A stretch of 43,944 bases of DNA from JAEUIG01 sp046349775 (GTDB lineage Bacteria; Planctomycetota; Planctomycetia; Planctomycetales; Planctomycetaceae). Position numbers and translations under genes: made by a program. Positions 18,734 through 27,721 of this stretch are shown here, piece after piece. The notes under the pieces were generated by a model. That model was not told the DNA's origin. It ran no database searches and was given only the letters and a program-made list of their open reading frames with translations. The stretch covers positions 1 through 43,944 of the forward strand of contig JAXMBS010000047.1 of NCBI GenBank assembly GCA_046349775.1, in the 5' to 3' direction. Positions within the stretch are counted from its first letter, which is position 1. Each line of letters begins with the position of its first letter.

Positions 18734-21289
18734 ATGTACGAGCGCTTCACCGATCGGGCCCGGAAGGTCATGCAACTGGCCAACCAGGAAGCCCAGCGCT
18801 TCAACCACGAATACATCGGCACCGAGCACATCCTGCTCGGGCTCGTCAAGGAGGGATCCGGCGTCGCGGCCAACGTCCTCAAGAACCTGGACGTCGACCT
18901 CCGCAAGATCCGCCTCGAAGTCGAAAAGATCGTCCAGTCCGGTCCCGACATGGTGACGATGGGCAAGCTCCCGCAGACGCCCCGCGCCAAGAAGGTCATC
19001 GAGTACGCGATGGAAGAGGCCCGCAACCTCAACCACAACTACGTCGGCACCGAGCACCTGCTGCTCGGCCTCCTCCGCGAGCAGGAAGGCGTCGCCGCCC
19101 AGGTCCTGATGAACCTCGGCCTCAAGCTTGAGGACGTCCGCGAGGAAGTCCTCAACCTCCTCGGCCACGGCCTCGAAGGGGGCGAAGCGACCGAACGTGC
19201 CGGCGGCGGCGGACAGTCGCAGAAGTCGACCAGCAAGAGCAAGACCCCGGCCCTCGACAGCTTCGGCCGCGATCTCACCGAGCTCGCCCGCCAGACCAAG
19301 CTCGACCCGGTCATCGGCCGCGAGAACGAGATCGAACGCGTCAAACAGATTCTTTGCCGCCGGCAGAAGAACAACCCCGTCCTGCTCGGCGAAGCCGGCG
19401 TCGGCAAGACGGCCATCGTCGAAGGCTTCGCACAGATGGTGGTCGACGGCAACGTGCCGGAGATCCTCCGCGACAAGCGGATCGTCGTCCTGGACCTCGC
19501 GATGATGGTCGCCGGCACGAAGTACCGCGGCCAGTTCGAGGAGCGCATCAAGGCGGTGATGAACGAAGTCCGCCGCGCGAAGAACGTGATCCTGTTCATC
19601 GACGAATTGCACACGCTCGTCGGCGCCGGCGGTGCGGAAGGGGCCATCGACGCCTCCAACGTGCTGAAGCCCGCCCTCAGCCGCGGCGAGCTGCAGTGCA
19701 TCGGCGCAACCACCCTCGACGAGTACCGCAAGTACATCGAGAAGGACAGCGCTCTCGAGCGCCGCTTCCAGATGGTCATGGTCGACCCACCCTCCAAGAG
19801 CCAGACGGTCGAGATCCTCAAGGGTCTCCGCGACCGTTACGAGAAGCACCATCACGTCCAGTACACCGACGACGCCCTCGAGAAGTCGGTCGAGCTGTCG
19901 AGCCGCTACATCACCGGCCGCTGCCTCCCCGACAAGGCGATCGACGTCATCGACGAAGCCGGCGCACGCATTCGGCTCAAATCGATGGTCCGTCCGCCCA
20001 ACCTCAAGGACATCGAAGAGGAGATCGAGAAGCTCAACAGCCAGAAGGAAGAAGCGGTTGCCAACCAGGACTTCGAGAAGGCCGCCAGCCTCCGCGACCA
20101 GTCCGACAAGCTGAAGCGCCGCAAGGAGCAGATCACCCGCGAGTGGCGCCAGAAGTCGAAGGAGACCGACGGCGTCGTCGATGCCGAGGTGATCGCCGAA
20201 GTCGTCGCCAAGATGACCGGCGTGCCGCTCACCCGCCTCTCCAGCGAGGACACCGTGCGCCTCCTGGAGATGGAGAAGGAACTGCACAAGCGCGTCATCA
20301 GCCAGGACGAGGCCATCAAGATGGTCTCCAAGGCGGTCCGCCGCAGCCGCTCTGGGCTCAAAGACCCGAAGCGTCCGACGGCCACGTTCCTGTTCAGCGG
20401 ACCGACCGGCGTCGGCAAGACGTTGCTCGCCAAGACCCTGGCCGAGTTCATGTTTGGCGACGAGGACGCCCTCGTGCAGATCGACATGAGCGAGTACCAG
20501 GAGCGGCACAACATCAGCCGGCTGATCGGCGCCCCGCCGGGCTACGTCGGCTATGAAGAGGGCGGCCAGCTCACCGAGCGGATCCGCCGCCGGCCGTACG
20601 CGGTCGTCCTCCTCGACGAAATCGAGAAGGCGCACCCAGACGTCTACAACATGTTGCTGCAGATCATGGAAGAAGGTCACCTGACCGACAGCTTCGGCCG
20701 CAAGGTGGACTTCAAGAACACGATCCTGATCATGACGACGAACGTCGGCGCCAAGTCGATCGCCAGCGGCGGCTTCGGCTTCGAAGCCACGGCCAACTCC
20801 GACGCCAGCTACGAGCGGATGAAGCGCGACGTGATGGCCGAAATCGGCCGGGTGTTCAAGCCCGAGTTCATCGGCCGTCTCGACGAGATCATCGTGTTCC
20901 ACAAGCTGACGGACGACAACATGAAGCAGATCATCGACATCGAACTGTCGAAGGTCCTGGAACGCCTGAAGGAGCGCGGCGTCCGGCTGGAGCTGGGCGA
21001 AGACGCCAAGGAATTCGTCATCAACAAGGGTCGCTCGGAAGGGGAACGCGAGCACACCGACTACGGCGCGCGTCCGCTGCGTCGCTCAGTCGAGATGTAC
21101 ATCGAAGACCCGCTGTCCGAAGAGCTCTTGCGCGGTGAGTTCGAAGGCAAGAACGTCATTCGCGTCAGCGTGAAGGAAGTCGGCGAGGAGAAGCAGCTGC
21201 AGTTCATCGGCGCCCATGAAGAAGGCGTCGGCGAACCGGCTCTGGTTGGCGCGGGAACGGGCAAGGCGGAAGAACCGGCGGCGTCGTGA
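18734..21289 (+). CDS. clpC: ATP-dependent Clp protease ATP-binding subunit ClpC
   Basis: AAA+ unfoldase that feeds proteins to ClpP; cytoplasmic. 851 residues, normal length. Two Clp_N repeats (YIGTEHILLGL and YVGTEHLLLGL) cover residues about 1-145. The first AAA+ module has Walker A GEAGVGKT (219-226). A UVR segment, VANQDFEKAASLRDQ, lies around 441-456. The second module has GPTGVGKT (556-563), LIGAPPGYVGYEEGGQLTE and LLDEIEKAHPDVYNMLLQ. GGFGFEA matches the ClpP-binding loop position, and the C-terminal domain has TDYGARPLRRSVE. The start at 18734 is fixed by an AGGAGGGG ribosome-binding site at 18717-18724; an upstream open frame is a leader artefact. Regulation probably involves the promoter and terminator in its leader. 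ClpP is not in the window. Confidence 0.97.
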   Translation: MYERFTDRARKVMQLANQEAQRFNHEYIGTEHILLGLVKEGSGVAANVLKNLDVDLRKIRLEVEKIVQSGPDMVTMGKLPQTPRAKKVIEYAMEEARNLNHNYVGTEHLLLGLLREQEGVAAQVLMNLGLKLEDVREEVLNLLGHGLEGGEATERAGGGGQSQKSTSKSKTPALDSFGRDLTELARQTKLDPVIGRENEIERVKQILCRRQKNNPVLLGEAGVGKTAIVEGFAQMVVDGNVPEILRDKRIVVLDLAMMVAGTKYRGQFEERIKAVMNEVRRAKNVILFIDELHTLVGAGGAEGAIDASNVLKPALSRGELQCIGATTLDEYRKYIEKDSALERRFQMVMVDPPSKSQTVEILKGLRDRYEKHHHVQYTDDALEKSVELSSRYITGRCLPDKAIDVIDEAGARIRLKSMVRPPNLKDIEEEIEKLNSQKEEAVANQDFEKAASLRDQSDKLKRRKEQITREWRQKSKETDGVVDAEVIAEVVAKMTGVPLTRLSSEDTVRLLEMEKELHKRVISQDEAIKMVSKAVRRSRSGLKDPKRPTATFLFSGPTGVGKTLLAKTLAEFMFGDEDALVQIDMSEYQERHNISRLIGAPPGYVGYEEGGQLTERIRRRPYAVVLLDEIEKAHPDVYNMLLQIMEEGHLTDSFGRKVDFKNTILIMTTNVGAKSIASGGFGFEATANSDASYERMKRDVMAEIGRVFKPEFIGRLDEIIVFHKLTDDNMKQIIDIELSKVLERLKERGVRLELGEDAKEFVINKGRSEGEREHTDYGARPLRRSVEMYIEDPLSEELLRGEFEGKNVIRVSVKEVGEEKQLQFIGAHEEGVGEPALVGAGTGKAEEPAAS

Positions 21290-21680
21290 ATGTGTTCCGG
21301 CCGGTCTCCTGACCGTGCCGGCAATGACACACCGGTGGACGATTGGAAGAATGCCTACCTGGCAGCGCTCCTCGGCCGCCCGCTGCTGGGCCTGCATGTC
21401 GAAGATACTCTCGCCGCCGGCCACTTTGTCGCCTACTACCAGACCGACAAACCGCGCGACGTCCACCTCATCGGCGTCGGCCGATCGGGCCTCACCGCTC
21501 TGCATGCCGCGGCCTTGCGTCCCGACCTGTTCACGTCAGTCACGCTGCACGACACGCCGAGCGACTGGGCAACTCTGATTCGCGACTCGTCGTCCGACCA
21601 GAAACTCACTGCCCTTGTTCCCGGAGCGCTGACGACCTACGACCTGCCCGACCTCGTGCGCGCGATCGGCCTTCCAGAAC
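21290..21680 (+). pseudogene. 5'-truncated alpha/beta-hydrolase (esterase) remnant
   Basis: An open frame begins directly after the clpC stop and reads DWKNAYLAALLGRPLLGLHV, DVHLIGVGRSGLTALHAAAL and LTALVPGALTTYDLPDLVRA followed by IG. This matches only the C-terminal third of planctomycete acetylxylan-esterase-like hydrolases: the GxGxSG nucleophile-elbow-like stretch is present as GVGRSGL, but the first several hundred residues are missing. Beyond about 21680 the frame continues into the opposite-strand membrane gene and has no family character. I infer a decayed gene tail left after a deletion, not a working enzyme. Confidence 0.6.
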
Positions 21681-22396
21681 ACGGCCGCAAGAATGACCGC
21701 CGACCCGATCAAATGGAATCGGCGAAAGTCGTCGGCATAGTCCGCGGTGGCCGAGTCCTGCACCGTCCTCGACAGATGCCGCAGGTACAGGCTGTGGCAA
21801 AAAACCGCCACACAAGCGAGTGCCACGGCCGTCACCAGGGGCGACGTGGAGAATGCGCTCCCGCGCAGCATCGGCGGAATCCAAGGCGTTGCCCAGCTCA
21901 CCGGGTTCGCGACCAGCATGAACAGTGCCGCACCAATCAGCGCCGCGAACGTTGCCGCTGCCGACACCCAGGTCTTCAAGCTCCCCCACGCGCTGACACA
22001 GTAAAAGCACCCCAGCAGGCTCGCAGCGGCCGCCCCGTACAACACATATGTGGTTGAGCGTGGCAACCACTGCAGCACCGGATCGAGCCGACCTGGACTA
22101 AACGTGCTGATCAGGCATGTGGCCACTGCCCCCGCCACAAAAATCAGCAACCAGCGGAAATACTCCACATCCCTCTGAAACGCGCTCCGCACCAGGCCGA
22201 AACTGAGGGCTCCCAGTACGGCGGCGAGTGAGAACCCGAGAAAACCGCTGATCTGCCTGGAGACGATCAGCGGCGCGAGGCCCACCGCGGCGATCGACCT
22301 CGCCAGGAATAACAGTCCCACGGCCAGGCAGCTTAGATAGATCAGGTTCAGGCCGAACCTGGCACTGCGCCACCGGACGGCCAGTTTTCTGCTCAT
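21536..22396 (-). CDS. Polytopic membrane protein of unknown function
   Basis: Hypothetical integral membrane protein, 286 residues from ATG 22396, with about seven hydrophobic helices, for instance LNLIYLSCLAVGLLFLARSI, FSLAAVLGALSFGLV, LLIFVAGAVATCLI, YVLYGAAAASLLGCF and AATFAALIGAALFMLVA. The last helix is FHLIGSAVILAAVFW. The C-terminal 50 residues after it (to 21536) are Arg-rich and overlap the esterase remnant on the other strand, so the real protein may end nearer 21690. It lies 54 bases after the kinase gene on the same strand and is probably the third gene of that operon. Confidence 0.7.
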   Translation of the reverse strand: MSRKLAVRWRSARFGLNLIYLSCLAVGLLFLARSIAAVGLAPLIVSRQISGFLGFSLAAVLGALSFGLVRSAFQRDVEYFRWLLIFVAGAVATCLISTFSPGRLDPVLQWLPRSTTYVLYGAAAASLLGCFYCVSAWGSLKTWVSAAATFAALIGAALFMLVANPVSWATPWIPPMLRGSAFSTSPLVTAVALACVAVFCHSLYLRHLSRTVQDSATADYADDFRRFHLIGSAVILAAVFWKADRAHEVGQVVGRQRSGNKGSEFLVGRRVANQSCPVARRVVQRD

Positions 22397-22450
22397 AATC
22401 GGGCGCGACTTACGGAGGACTCAACCAGACCTGGAACTTTCTTGACCGGC

Positions 22451-24184
22451 TTACAAACCGGCCGGCTGAACGCGGGCAATCGTGCTGGTTGCGGGGGCGG
22501 GCGCTGCGGCCGCCAGCACTGCTCCCTCCCACCACATCGCGGCCTGCTGGATGTCCCAGTCGTGCGCGGCCGCACATTCGTTCAGTGCGCGCTCCAGTTC
22601 GATGACGTCCGCGTAACGATCCGCCGGCTTCTTTTCCAGGCAGCGCATGACGATCGCTTCCAGGTCCTTGGGGATCTCGGGATTCAGCGACGTTGGCTGG
22701 ACCACCGGAGCACTGGCGTGAGCAATCATCACGGCCACCGGTGTGGGCCCTTCAAACGGAGGCCGACCGGTCAGCATGTGATACGCAATCGCTCCGATCG
22801 CGTAGACGTCCGCCCGGCGATCGAGGTCGCGGTCGCCAACGGTCTGCTCCGGGGCCATGTAGTGCGGTGTGCCGCTGACGATATGGTCGGCCGTCAACTG
22901 CGGCGCACTGGCATCGTTGGTGAGCTTCACCAGCCCGAAATCGAGTACTTTCACGTAGTCGCACAGGCCGCCGCGCTCCGATACATAGAGATTTGCCGGC
23001 TTCAAGTCCCGGTGCACGAGACCGGCGTCGTGCGCCTCGGCGAGCGCGCTGCACACCTGTCGCAGCAGATAGATCGTGCGCCCGGGGGGAATTGTCCCCT
23101 CGCGGCGAATCAATTGCTGGACGCTCAATCCCGGCAGGTACTCCATGACGTAGTAGAACGTCCCGTCATCGGTGTGCCCGTAATCGAAAATCTCGACGGT
23201 GTTCGGATGCGTCAGTTGTGCGGTGCTCCGGACTTCGCGTTCGAAGCGGGCCAGCGCGGTGGGATCGCCGGCATCCTGCGTGCGGATCAATTTCAGCGCA
23301 CACGGTCGTTTCAGCAGCGCGTGCTCCGCCAAGTACACCTCGCCCATTCCGCCGCGGCCCAGCATGCGCATGAGCCGGTACTGGCCGAGCTGTCGGGCGT
23401 CGTGCAGTTCGGCACGCAATTCATTGAGCTGGCTGGCGCCATAAATGGCCACGATGACGCCTGCCATGAGAGTTCCGGTCTCACGCAGCAGATTCCCGAT
23501 GGACAACATCGTCGGCAGGATGGGGGTCAGCTCCGGATGAAACGCGCTCAGCATCGCGAGCACGACGCTGGGAGCCAGTGCGAGCGTGACCGCGACGCGC
23601 GCAGCACCCTGCCAGGCGTGCGGAACGAACAGCGCATGGATAAAAATCACGACCAGCAGCTCAATCAACCGGTACCGCCCCTTCAGCAGTACTTCAGTGA
23701 TATTGCCGGCAGACGCATCGAAGACCATGGATTCATACCTGAAGTAGATCCACAGAATCGCCAGCGCGCCGAAAAGGCAGTATTCGATCGCGCGCAATGA
23801 CGTGTTTGAGAAGCTCGGGCGCGAGCACAGCAGTCCCAGTGCCCCCCCCAAGAGCACAACTCGCAGAACGTGCAACGGCAGAGCCATCGGAAAAACGGCA
23901 TACGAGCCGGAGAGAATTCCGAACGCTGCGATCGCGAATGAGATTCCGTACAGCACGAGCAGCGCAATTATCGCGGCTTTCAATCGCTCATGCAGCAGGG
24001 GATTCACCGACGACGAATAACTCGGACTGCCGCCGGTGATGAGCGCAATCGATTCGTCGTCGTCGTAGTCCAGGTCGTCGACCGACAGCTCTTCCGACGG
24101 CATCAAGTCGATAATCTCGGCCGTCAGAACCGACGGGTCCTGATCCATGACTGTTTCAGCTTCTGCGTTAAACGCCTTCGCCAT
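22451..24184 (-). CDS. Membrane-anchored Ser/Thr protein kinase
   Basis: Eukaryote-like (PknB-type) Ser/Thr kinase, 577 residues from ATG 24184. Residues 1-60 are acidic and soluble; 68-250 hold about six membrane helices (AAIIALLVLYGISFAIAAF and others); the kinase domain is at 269-540. Gly-loop GRGGMGEVY (276-284), Lys298 in CALKLI, catalytic HRDLKPANL (391-399), DFG (415-417) and the MAPEQ segment (443-447) are all intact, so it should be active. Most bacterial kinases of this type put the kinase first and the membrane part after it; here the order is reversed. It starts 14 bases after the zinc-ribbon gene, so they are an operon. Substrates are unknown. Confidence 0.93.
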   Translation of the reverse strand: MAKAFNAEAETVMDQDPSVLTAEIIDLMPSEELSVDDLDYDDDESIALITGGSPSYSSSVNPLLHERLKAAIIALLVLYGISFAIAAFGILSGSYAVFPMALPLHVLRVVLLGGALGLLCSRPSFSNTSLRAIEYCLFGALAILWIYFRYESMVFDASAGNITEVLLKGRYRLIELLVVIFIHALFVPHAWQGAARVAVTLALAPSVVLAMLSAFHPELTPILPTMLSIGNLLRETGTLMAGVIVAIYGASQLNELRAELHDARQLGQYRLMRMLGRGGMGEVYLAEHALLKRPCALKLIRTQDAGDPTALARFEREVRSTAQLTHPNTVEIFDYGHTDDGTFYYVMEYLPGLSVQQLIRREGTIPPGRTIYLLRQVCSALAEAHDAGLVHRDLKPANLYVSERGGLCDYVKVLDFGLVKLTNDASAPQLTADHIVSGTPHYMAPEQTVGDRDLDRRADVYAIGAIAYHMLTGRPPFEGPTPVAVMIAHASAPVVQPTSLNPEIPKDLEAIVMRCLEKKPADRYADVIELERALNECAAAHDWDIQQAAMWWEGAVLAAAAPAPATSTIARVQPAGL

Positions 24185-24198
24185 TGCCTCGATCCCAT

Positions 24199-25353
24199 TC
24201 AATTCGACGGCTTGTCTTCCGGTTTCGATTCCTGCAGTTTCTTCAGTTCCGACTCCGTTGCCTCCCGTGCGGCGTCCACGCCTTGCTGCGCCTTGTCGCG
24301 GAGTTCCTGCACGCGCGGATCCTTCGTCAGTTCGCCCGCCTGTCGCTGGAGTTCGGCGGCACCCTCCCGCGCGCGATTCGTCAGGTCCTGCACCGTGGGA
24401 TTCTGCGACAGTTCGTCGAGCCCCTCCTGCGCCTGTGCCTTCAGCTTCTGCACCTGCTCCAGGTCGGTCACTTTCTCGACCTGACCCTGGACGTCCGATT
24501 GCAGCGTCCCCAGCTCCGTCCGCATCTGTTCGCTCAACGAGGCCCCTTCTGGCGTCTGTCCGCTCTTGATCCACGGTACGAACGCGAACACCAGCAGCAC
24601 TGCCAGGATCGGAATCGCCGGGCTGATGAACTGGAGCGTGGCCTTTTTCATCCGCTTCCAGTGCTTGTACAGGTAAAAGAATGTGAAAGGTGGAATAAAG
24701 AATAGTACTCCCTGGATGGGACTGTCCTTGAAGGGAGCAATGACGAGATAAGCGCCATTTACGACGAACCGGCCCAGGTTCGGCAGGATGATCCCCGTCG
24801 CTCCAATCACTGCGACGTCGCGCCGCTTCAGCAGCACGCCGATCATCAGCACCAGGATGAACGGCGTCGAAATCAGGTAGGCGAAGTCATTAATCTTCTG
24901 CAGCGCCTTCAGCACCCAGTTGGTCTGACCGCGATACACGCGCTTGGCCAGCCCGGCCGCCTTTTTGCGACGCCGTTTTGGCTGCTGGATCGGAACGGCT
25001 GCAATACGGTATGGGCCCGAATCTACCTCCGGCTTGTTGGCACGAATCCGCTGCAGTGTCTTGTTCGTGATGGGCACCAATTGCGGATTGCTGGACATCT
25101 GCAATCGGCCGCGGGGCGCGTCGGCAACGGCAGTCCCGCCGCCATCCCGCGCCTGCGCCGCGATGGCCGCCAGGCTGGACTGCACCGAGCGCAGATTGAA
25201 CCGGCCGGAGACCGCTACCGGCGCTGACTTCGGGCGCGCTGCAGGAATTATCATTCGGTGCTCGCAGCGGTTGCAGCGACCCTGCTTGCCCGCGGCCGAG
25301 TCCGGCAACTTGAACGGACTCCCGCATTCCGGACACGAGAATTCAATGGCCAT
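24199..25353 (-). CDS. Zinc-ribbon membrane protein with coiled-coil tail
   Basis: Protein of 384 residues with an N-terminal zinc ribbon: Cys7-x2-Cys10 and Cys27-x2-Cys30 in FSCPECGSPF and RCNRCEHR. A basic linker, RRRKKAAGLAKRVYRG, follows, then about four membrane helices, including LISTPFILVLMIGVLL, GVLFFIPPFTFFYLYKHW and FISPAIPILAVLLVFAFV. The final 100 residues form a Gln/Glu-rich helix (VTDLEQVQKLKAQAQEGLDE, AAREATESELKKLQESK), probably a coiled coil. Start ATG 25353 has a GGTGGAAAG site upstream. I infer a sensor or adaptor for the kinase encoded next to it, from position only. Confidence 0.8.
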   Translation of the reverse strand: MAIEFSCPECGSPFKLPDSAAGKQGRCNRCEHRMIIPAARPKSAPVAVSGRFNLRSVQSSLAAIAAQARDGGGTAVADAPRGRLQMSSNPQLVPITNKTLQRIRANKPEVDSGPYRIAAVPIQQPKRRRKKAAGLAKRVYRGQTNWVLKALQKINDFAYLISTPFILVLMIGVLLKRRDVAVIGATGIILPNLGRFVVNGAYLVIAPFKDSPIQGVLFFIPPFTFFYLYKHWKRMKKATLQFISPAIPILAVLLVFAFVPWIKSGQTPEGASLSEQMRTELGTLQSDVQGQVEKVTDLEQVQKLKAQAQEGLDELSQNPTVQDLTNRAREGAAELQRQAGELTKDPRVQELRDKAQQGVDAAREATESELKKLQESKPEDKPSN

Positions 25354-25866
25354 GCTGATCTTTCCACCCGTAGCGAGTTGCAGCGACCTCAATGACGCTC
25401 TGAAGCATTTCACCCGGCGACTGTCAGGGTGCGCCAGCGTCACGGCACACCTGTCACGCGCAAAACCTCAGCGAGGAGTGTACGGACTCTGATTCACGCT
25501 GACGTGCGACAGCGAACCGCCGAAGGCACATTTTTATGCCGCAACCTGTTGGCCCGACGAACGCTCCGATTCGGAGCGCAGGAGGCACGCGAACAATGCC
25601 AATCTTTAAGTGTTATCGCCGAGGGATTCTGCGGAGTTCCGAAACCGATCTACACAGAGGAGGCGCCCATCAGCGAAGAGATGTGCAACAAAAATGCACG
25701 AGGCAGAAACGACGATACGCTTACCGCATGCAGTTTTCAACTATATCGAGACGGGTGGTTAGGGTCGTTGGAATCGCGGCGCAGTCGCCAGCCGAATCCC
25801 GTTCCCAATTCCGGCGCGGCAAATGCGCACAAGACCTGCGCAGCGCTGTTTCGCAGTCTTCGCGGA
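25354..25866. other. Intergenic stretch
   Basis: About 510 bases between the cyanase gene end and the start of the zinc-ribbon operon, both leftward. Open frames present (25429-26040 and 25536-25907, plus strand) are Arg/Ser-rich with no family character and no ribosome-binding site. It should hold the promoter of the zinc-ribbon operon, but I could not single one out. Confidence 0.45.
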
Positions 25867-26343
25867 CTAAAACTTCCGGTACTGCAGCCATTTCCCGTTC
25901 AGCGTGATCGCCATCCGTGGCACTCCCGGCGGGTCTTCGACTTTCTGGATGTCGACCGACATGTCGATCGCGCTCATGATCCCGTCGCCGAACAATTCGT
26001 GGGCGACGTCCTTGAACACCGGTCCGTACAGCATCACTAGCTCGTAGAACCGGTAGATGAACGGGTCGGTCGGCGGCCAGGGCTGAGCCGGCGCGCGGTG
26101 CGGCGGCTGCATCAGCGTCGTTTTCGCCAGCGGCGCGAGAGACAGGACGTTAATCAGTCCCTCCGCCTCCTCCTCGGTCGCCTGGCCGTAGCCGTAGACG
26201 AGCATGGCGGCATACACCGGCCCGCGGCCGATCGCCTCCCCCACCTGCGGCCAAGTCAGGCCAAGCTGCTGCTTGCACTCGAGAGCGATCTCGCGGACGT
26301 CGTCGCGCGTGAACATTGGAAGTTTCTCCGGCTGCAGGACCAT
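25867..26343 (-). CDS. cynS: Cyanate hydratase (cyanase)
   Basis: Cyanase converts cyanate and bicarbonate to ammonia and CO2, acting as a cytoplasmic decamer. 158 residues, the family length. The N-terminal helix-turn-helix-like domain has LGLTWPQVGEAIGR. The C-terminal catalytic part reads DPFIYRFYELVMLYGPVFKD then ELFGDGIMSAIDMSVDIQKV. Arg98, Glu101 and Ser124 correspond to the catalytic Arg96, Glu99 and Ser122 of the Escherichia coli enzyme. The end NGKWLQYRKF is typical. ATG 26343 is the natural start. It lies 30 bases after the pectate-lyase-like gene on the same strand, so they may be co-transcribed. No cyanate transporter is seen. Confidence 0.95.
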   Translation of the reverse strand: MVLQPEKLPMFTRDDVREIALECKQQLGLTWPQVGEAIGRGPVYAAMLVYGYGQATEEEAEGLINVLSLAPLAKTTLMQPPHRAPAQPWPPTDPFIYRFYELVMLYGPVFKDVAHELFGDGIMSAIDMSVDIQKVEDPPGVPRMAITLNGKWLQYRKF

Positions 26344-26372
26344 GTCGCAAGCGCGAATGATGATTCTACCAA

Positions 26373-27665
26373 TTACCGGTCACCCGTGACCTGCTCCAGC
26401 TGCGGCCAGCCGCCGACGTCGTCCTGGCTCTTCACGATCCGCCCGAACCGGCGGTCCCGCACATCTGCGATGATCCGCTCATCCACCGCGTCGCGCGGCG
26501 CGCAGCCGGCTTCGGCCAAGACGCGGTCGTATGCGAGAGCGGCCGGGTCGGCCGTCACCGGAATCGGCGCCGCGAACAGGGGGGCCGTTCGCAGGTGTGC
26601 GCGGACGTTGGCCGCCGCGTCCTGAATGTGGTCCCCTTCGTCGGTGAACACGCCGGCCAGTTCGTCGCCGCTCCAGGCCGGGCGATGCGGGCCGACGTTT
26701 CCCGCGATGAACACTTCGACCGGCTCGATCACGCCGTACTTCAACACCGTCATGATCTCCGGCCTGTCCGCATTGGCGTTGATGTAGGTGTTGTTGAGGA
26801 ACTGAAAGCGGAACGTCGTGCCGACCGCTTCGTCATGATGGTCTTCGACGCCGGTCTTGTAGCGGCTGCCGGACTGCTCGTAGTCGAACATGACGTTGCT
26901 GACGGCTTCCATCTGGATGTCATAGCCGAGGCTCCGGCGGACGTCGTTGGCTTCAAATTGCGGGCCGCGCATGACGTAGTGCGCGATCAGACAGTGGTGG
27001 ACCGAAAGCGTGCTGGCGCTGCAGTTGAGTCCGAAGGCGTGGTGGTTGCCGTAGGGATGAATCCGCGGATTCGTCAGCGGCTCAGCGATCAGGCACCATT
27101 GGATCGTGACGTTCTTGCAGCGGACGATGCCGAAAACTTCGTCGCAGCTCCACGACAGCGAGCAGTGGTCGAACAGGATCTCCTGCGAGTCGTCGAGCGA
27201 GACGCAGTCAAGATCGCGCGAGCCTTTGGGGCGCTCGAGCCCGGCGGCCTCGACGCTCTTGAGGGTTTCGACATCGCCGTGGCGAAACCGCAGATGGCGG
27301 ACGATGACGTCGTGCGTCTTGCGGCATTCGAAGCTGTGATCGCAGATACAGATTCCCAGCCCCGGTGTGCCGGCGCCGTCGAGCGTGAGAAACGGCTCTT
27401 TGACCGTGAGCGGCCCTTTGAGCCGGATGTTGCCGGCGACGTCGAACTTTACGACGCGTGGGCCGGGCTGTTCGATGGCCCAACGGAGCGTTCCCGGCTG
27501 CGGGTGATCGGCGTCGTCCACCAGCGAGGTGACGTGCAGTTCGGGTCCGCCGGTTCCGCCGCGAGACGTGGCGCCGAAGCCCTCGGCGCCTTCGAACACC
27601 GCTGGCTGAGCGTCGGCCAGGGAAGTCCAGATCAGCAATACGCCGATAAGCGAAATCTGTCGCAT
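26373..27665 (-). CDS. Secreted pectate-lyase-like right-handed beta-helix protein
   Basis: Exported polysaccharide-lyase-like protein (PL1 type), 430 residues. A signal peptide, MRQISLIGVLLIWTSLADA, is followed by EGAEGFGATSRGGTGG, a standard opening for this family. Parallel beta-helix rungs follow: PGTLRWAIEQPGPRVVKFDV, IVRHLRFRHGD, DCVSLDDSQEILFDHCSLSW and GNHHAFGLNCSASTLSVHHC. The DHCSLSWSCDE stretch is the usual Asp-rich substrate or calcium region, and LNNTYINANADRPE lies later. No His/Arg proton-donor residue can be named with certainty. The enzyme would act on pectin-like or related polysaccharide. It follows the caspase-type module by 57 bases. Confidence 0.85.
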   Translation of the reverse strand: MRQISLIGVLLIWTSLADAQPAVFEGAEGFGATSRGGTGGPELHVTSLVDDADHPQPGTLRWAIEQPGPRVVKFDVAGNIRLKGPLTVKEPFLTLDGAGTPGLGICICDHSFECRKTHDVIVRHLRFRHGDVETLKSVEAAGLERPKGSRDLDCVSLDDSQEILFDHCSLSWSCDEVFGIVRCKNVTIQWCLIAEPLTNPRIHPYGNHHAFGLNCSASTLSVHHCLIAHYVMRGPQFEANDVRRSLGYDIQMEAVSNVMFDYEQSGSRYKTGVEDHHDEAVGTTFRFQFLNNTYINANADRPEIMTVLKYGVIEPVEVFIAGNVGPHRPAWSGDELAGVFTDEGDHIQDAAANVRAHLRTAPLFAAPIPVTADPAALAYDRVLAEAGCAPRDAVDERIIADVRDRRFGRIVKSQDDVGGWPQLEQVTGDR

Positions 27666-27721
27666 GCACTCGTCCTGCGTAGCCCCCCGAGAGAGAGCAA
27701 TCCGAGCGGGACAGCGCTGGA

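Noticed and set aside
18638..21055. Long minus-strand open frame (805 codons) opposite clpC
   Set aside because: It mirrors the highly conserved clpC frame in high-GC DNA; composition is Ala/Leu/Asp-rich with no family features.
22442..23800. Plus-strand open frame of 452 codons opposite the kinase
   Set aside because: Antisense to intact kinase motifs; Arg/His/Gln-rich.
25429..26040. Possible plus-strand gene in the gap before the zinc-ribbon operon
   Set aside because: Overlaps cyanase, lacks a ribosome-binding site and has shadow-like composition.
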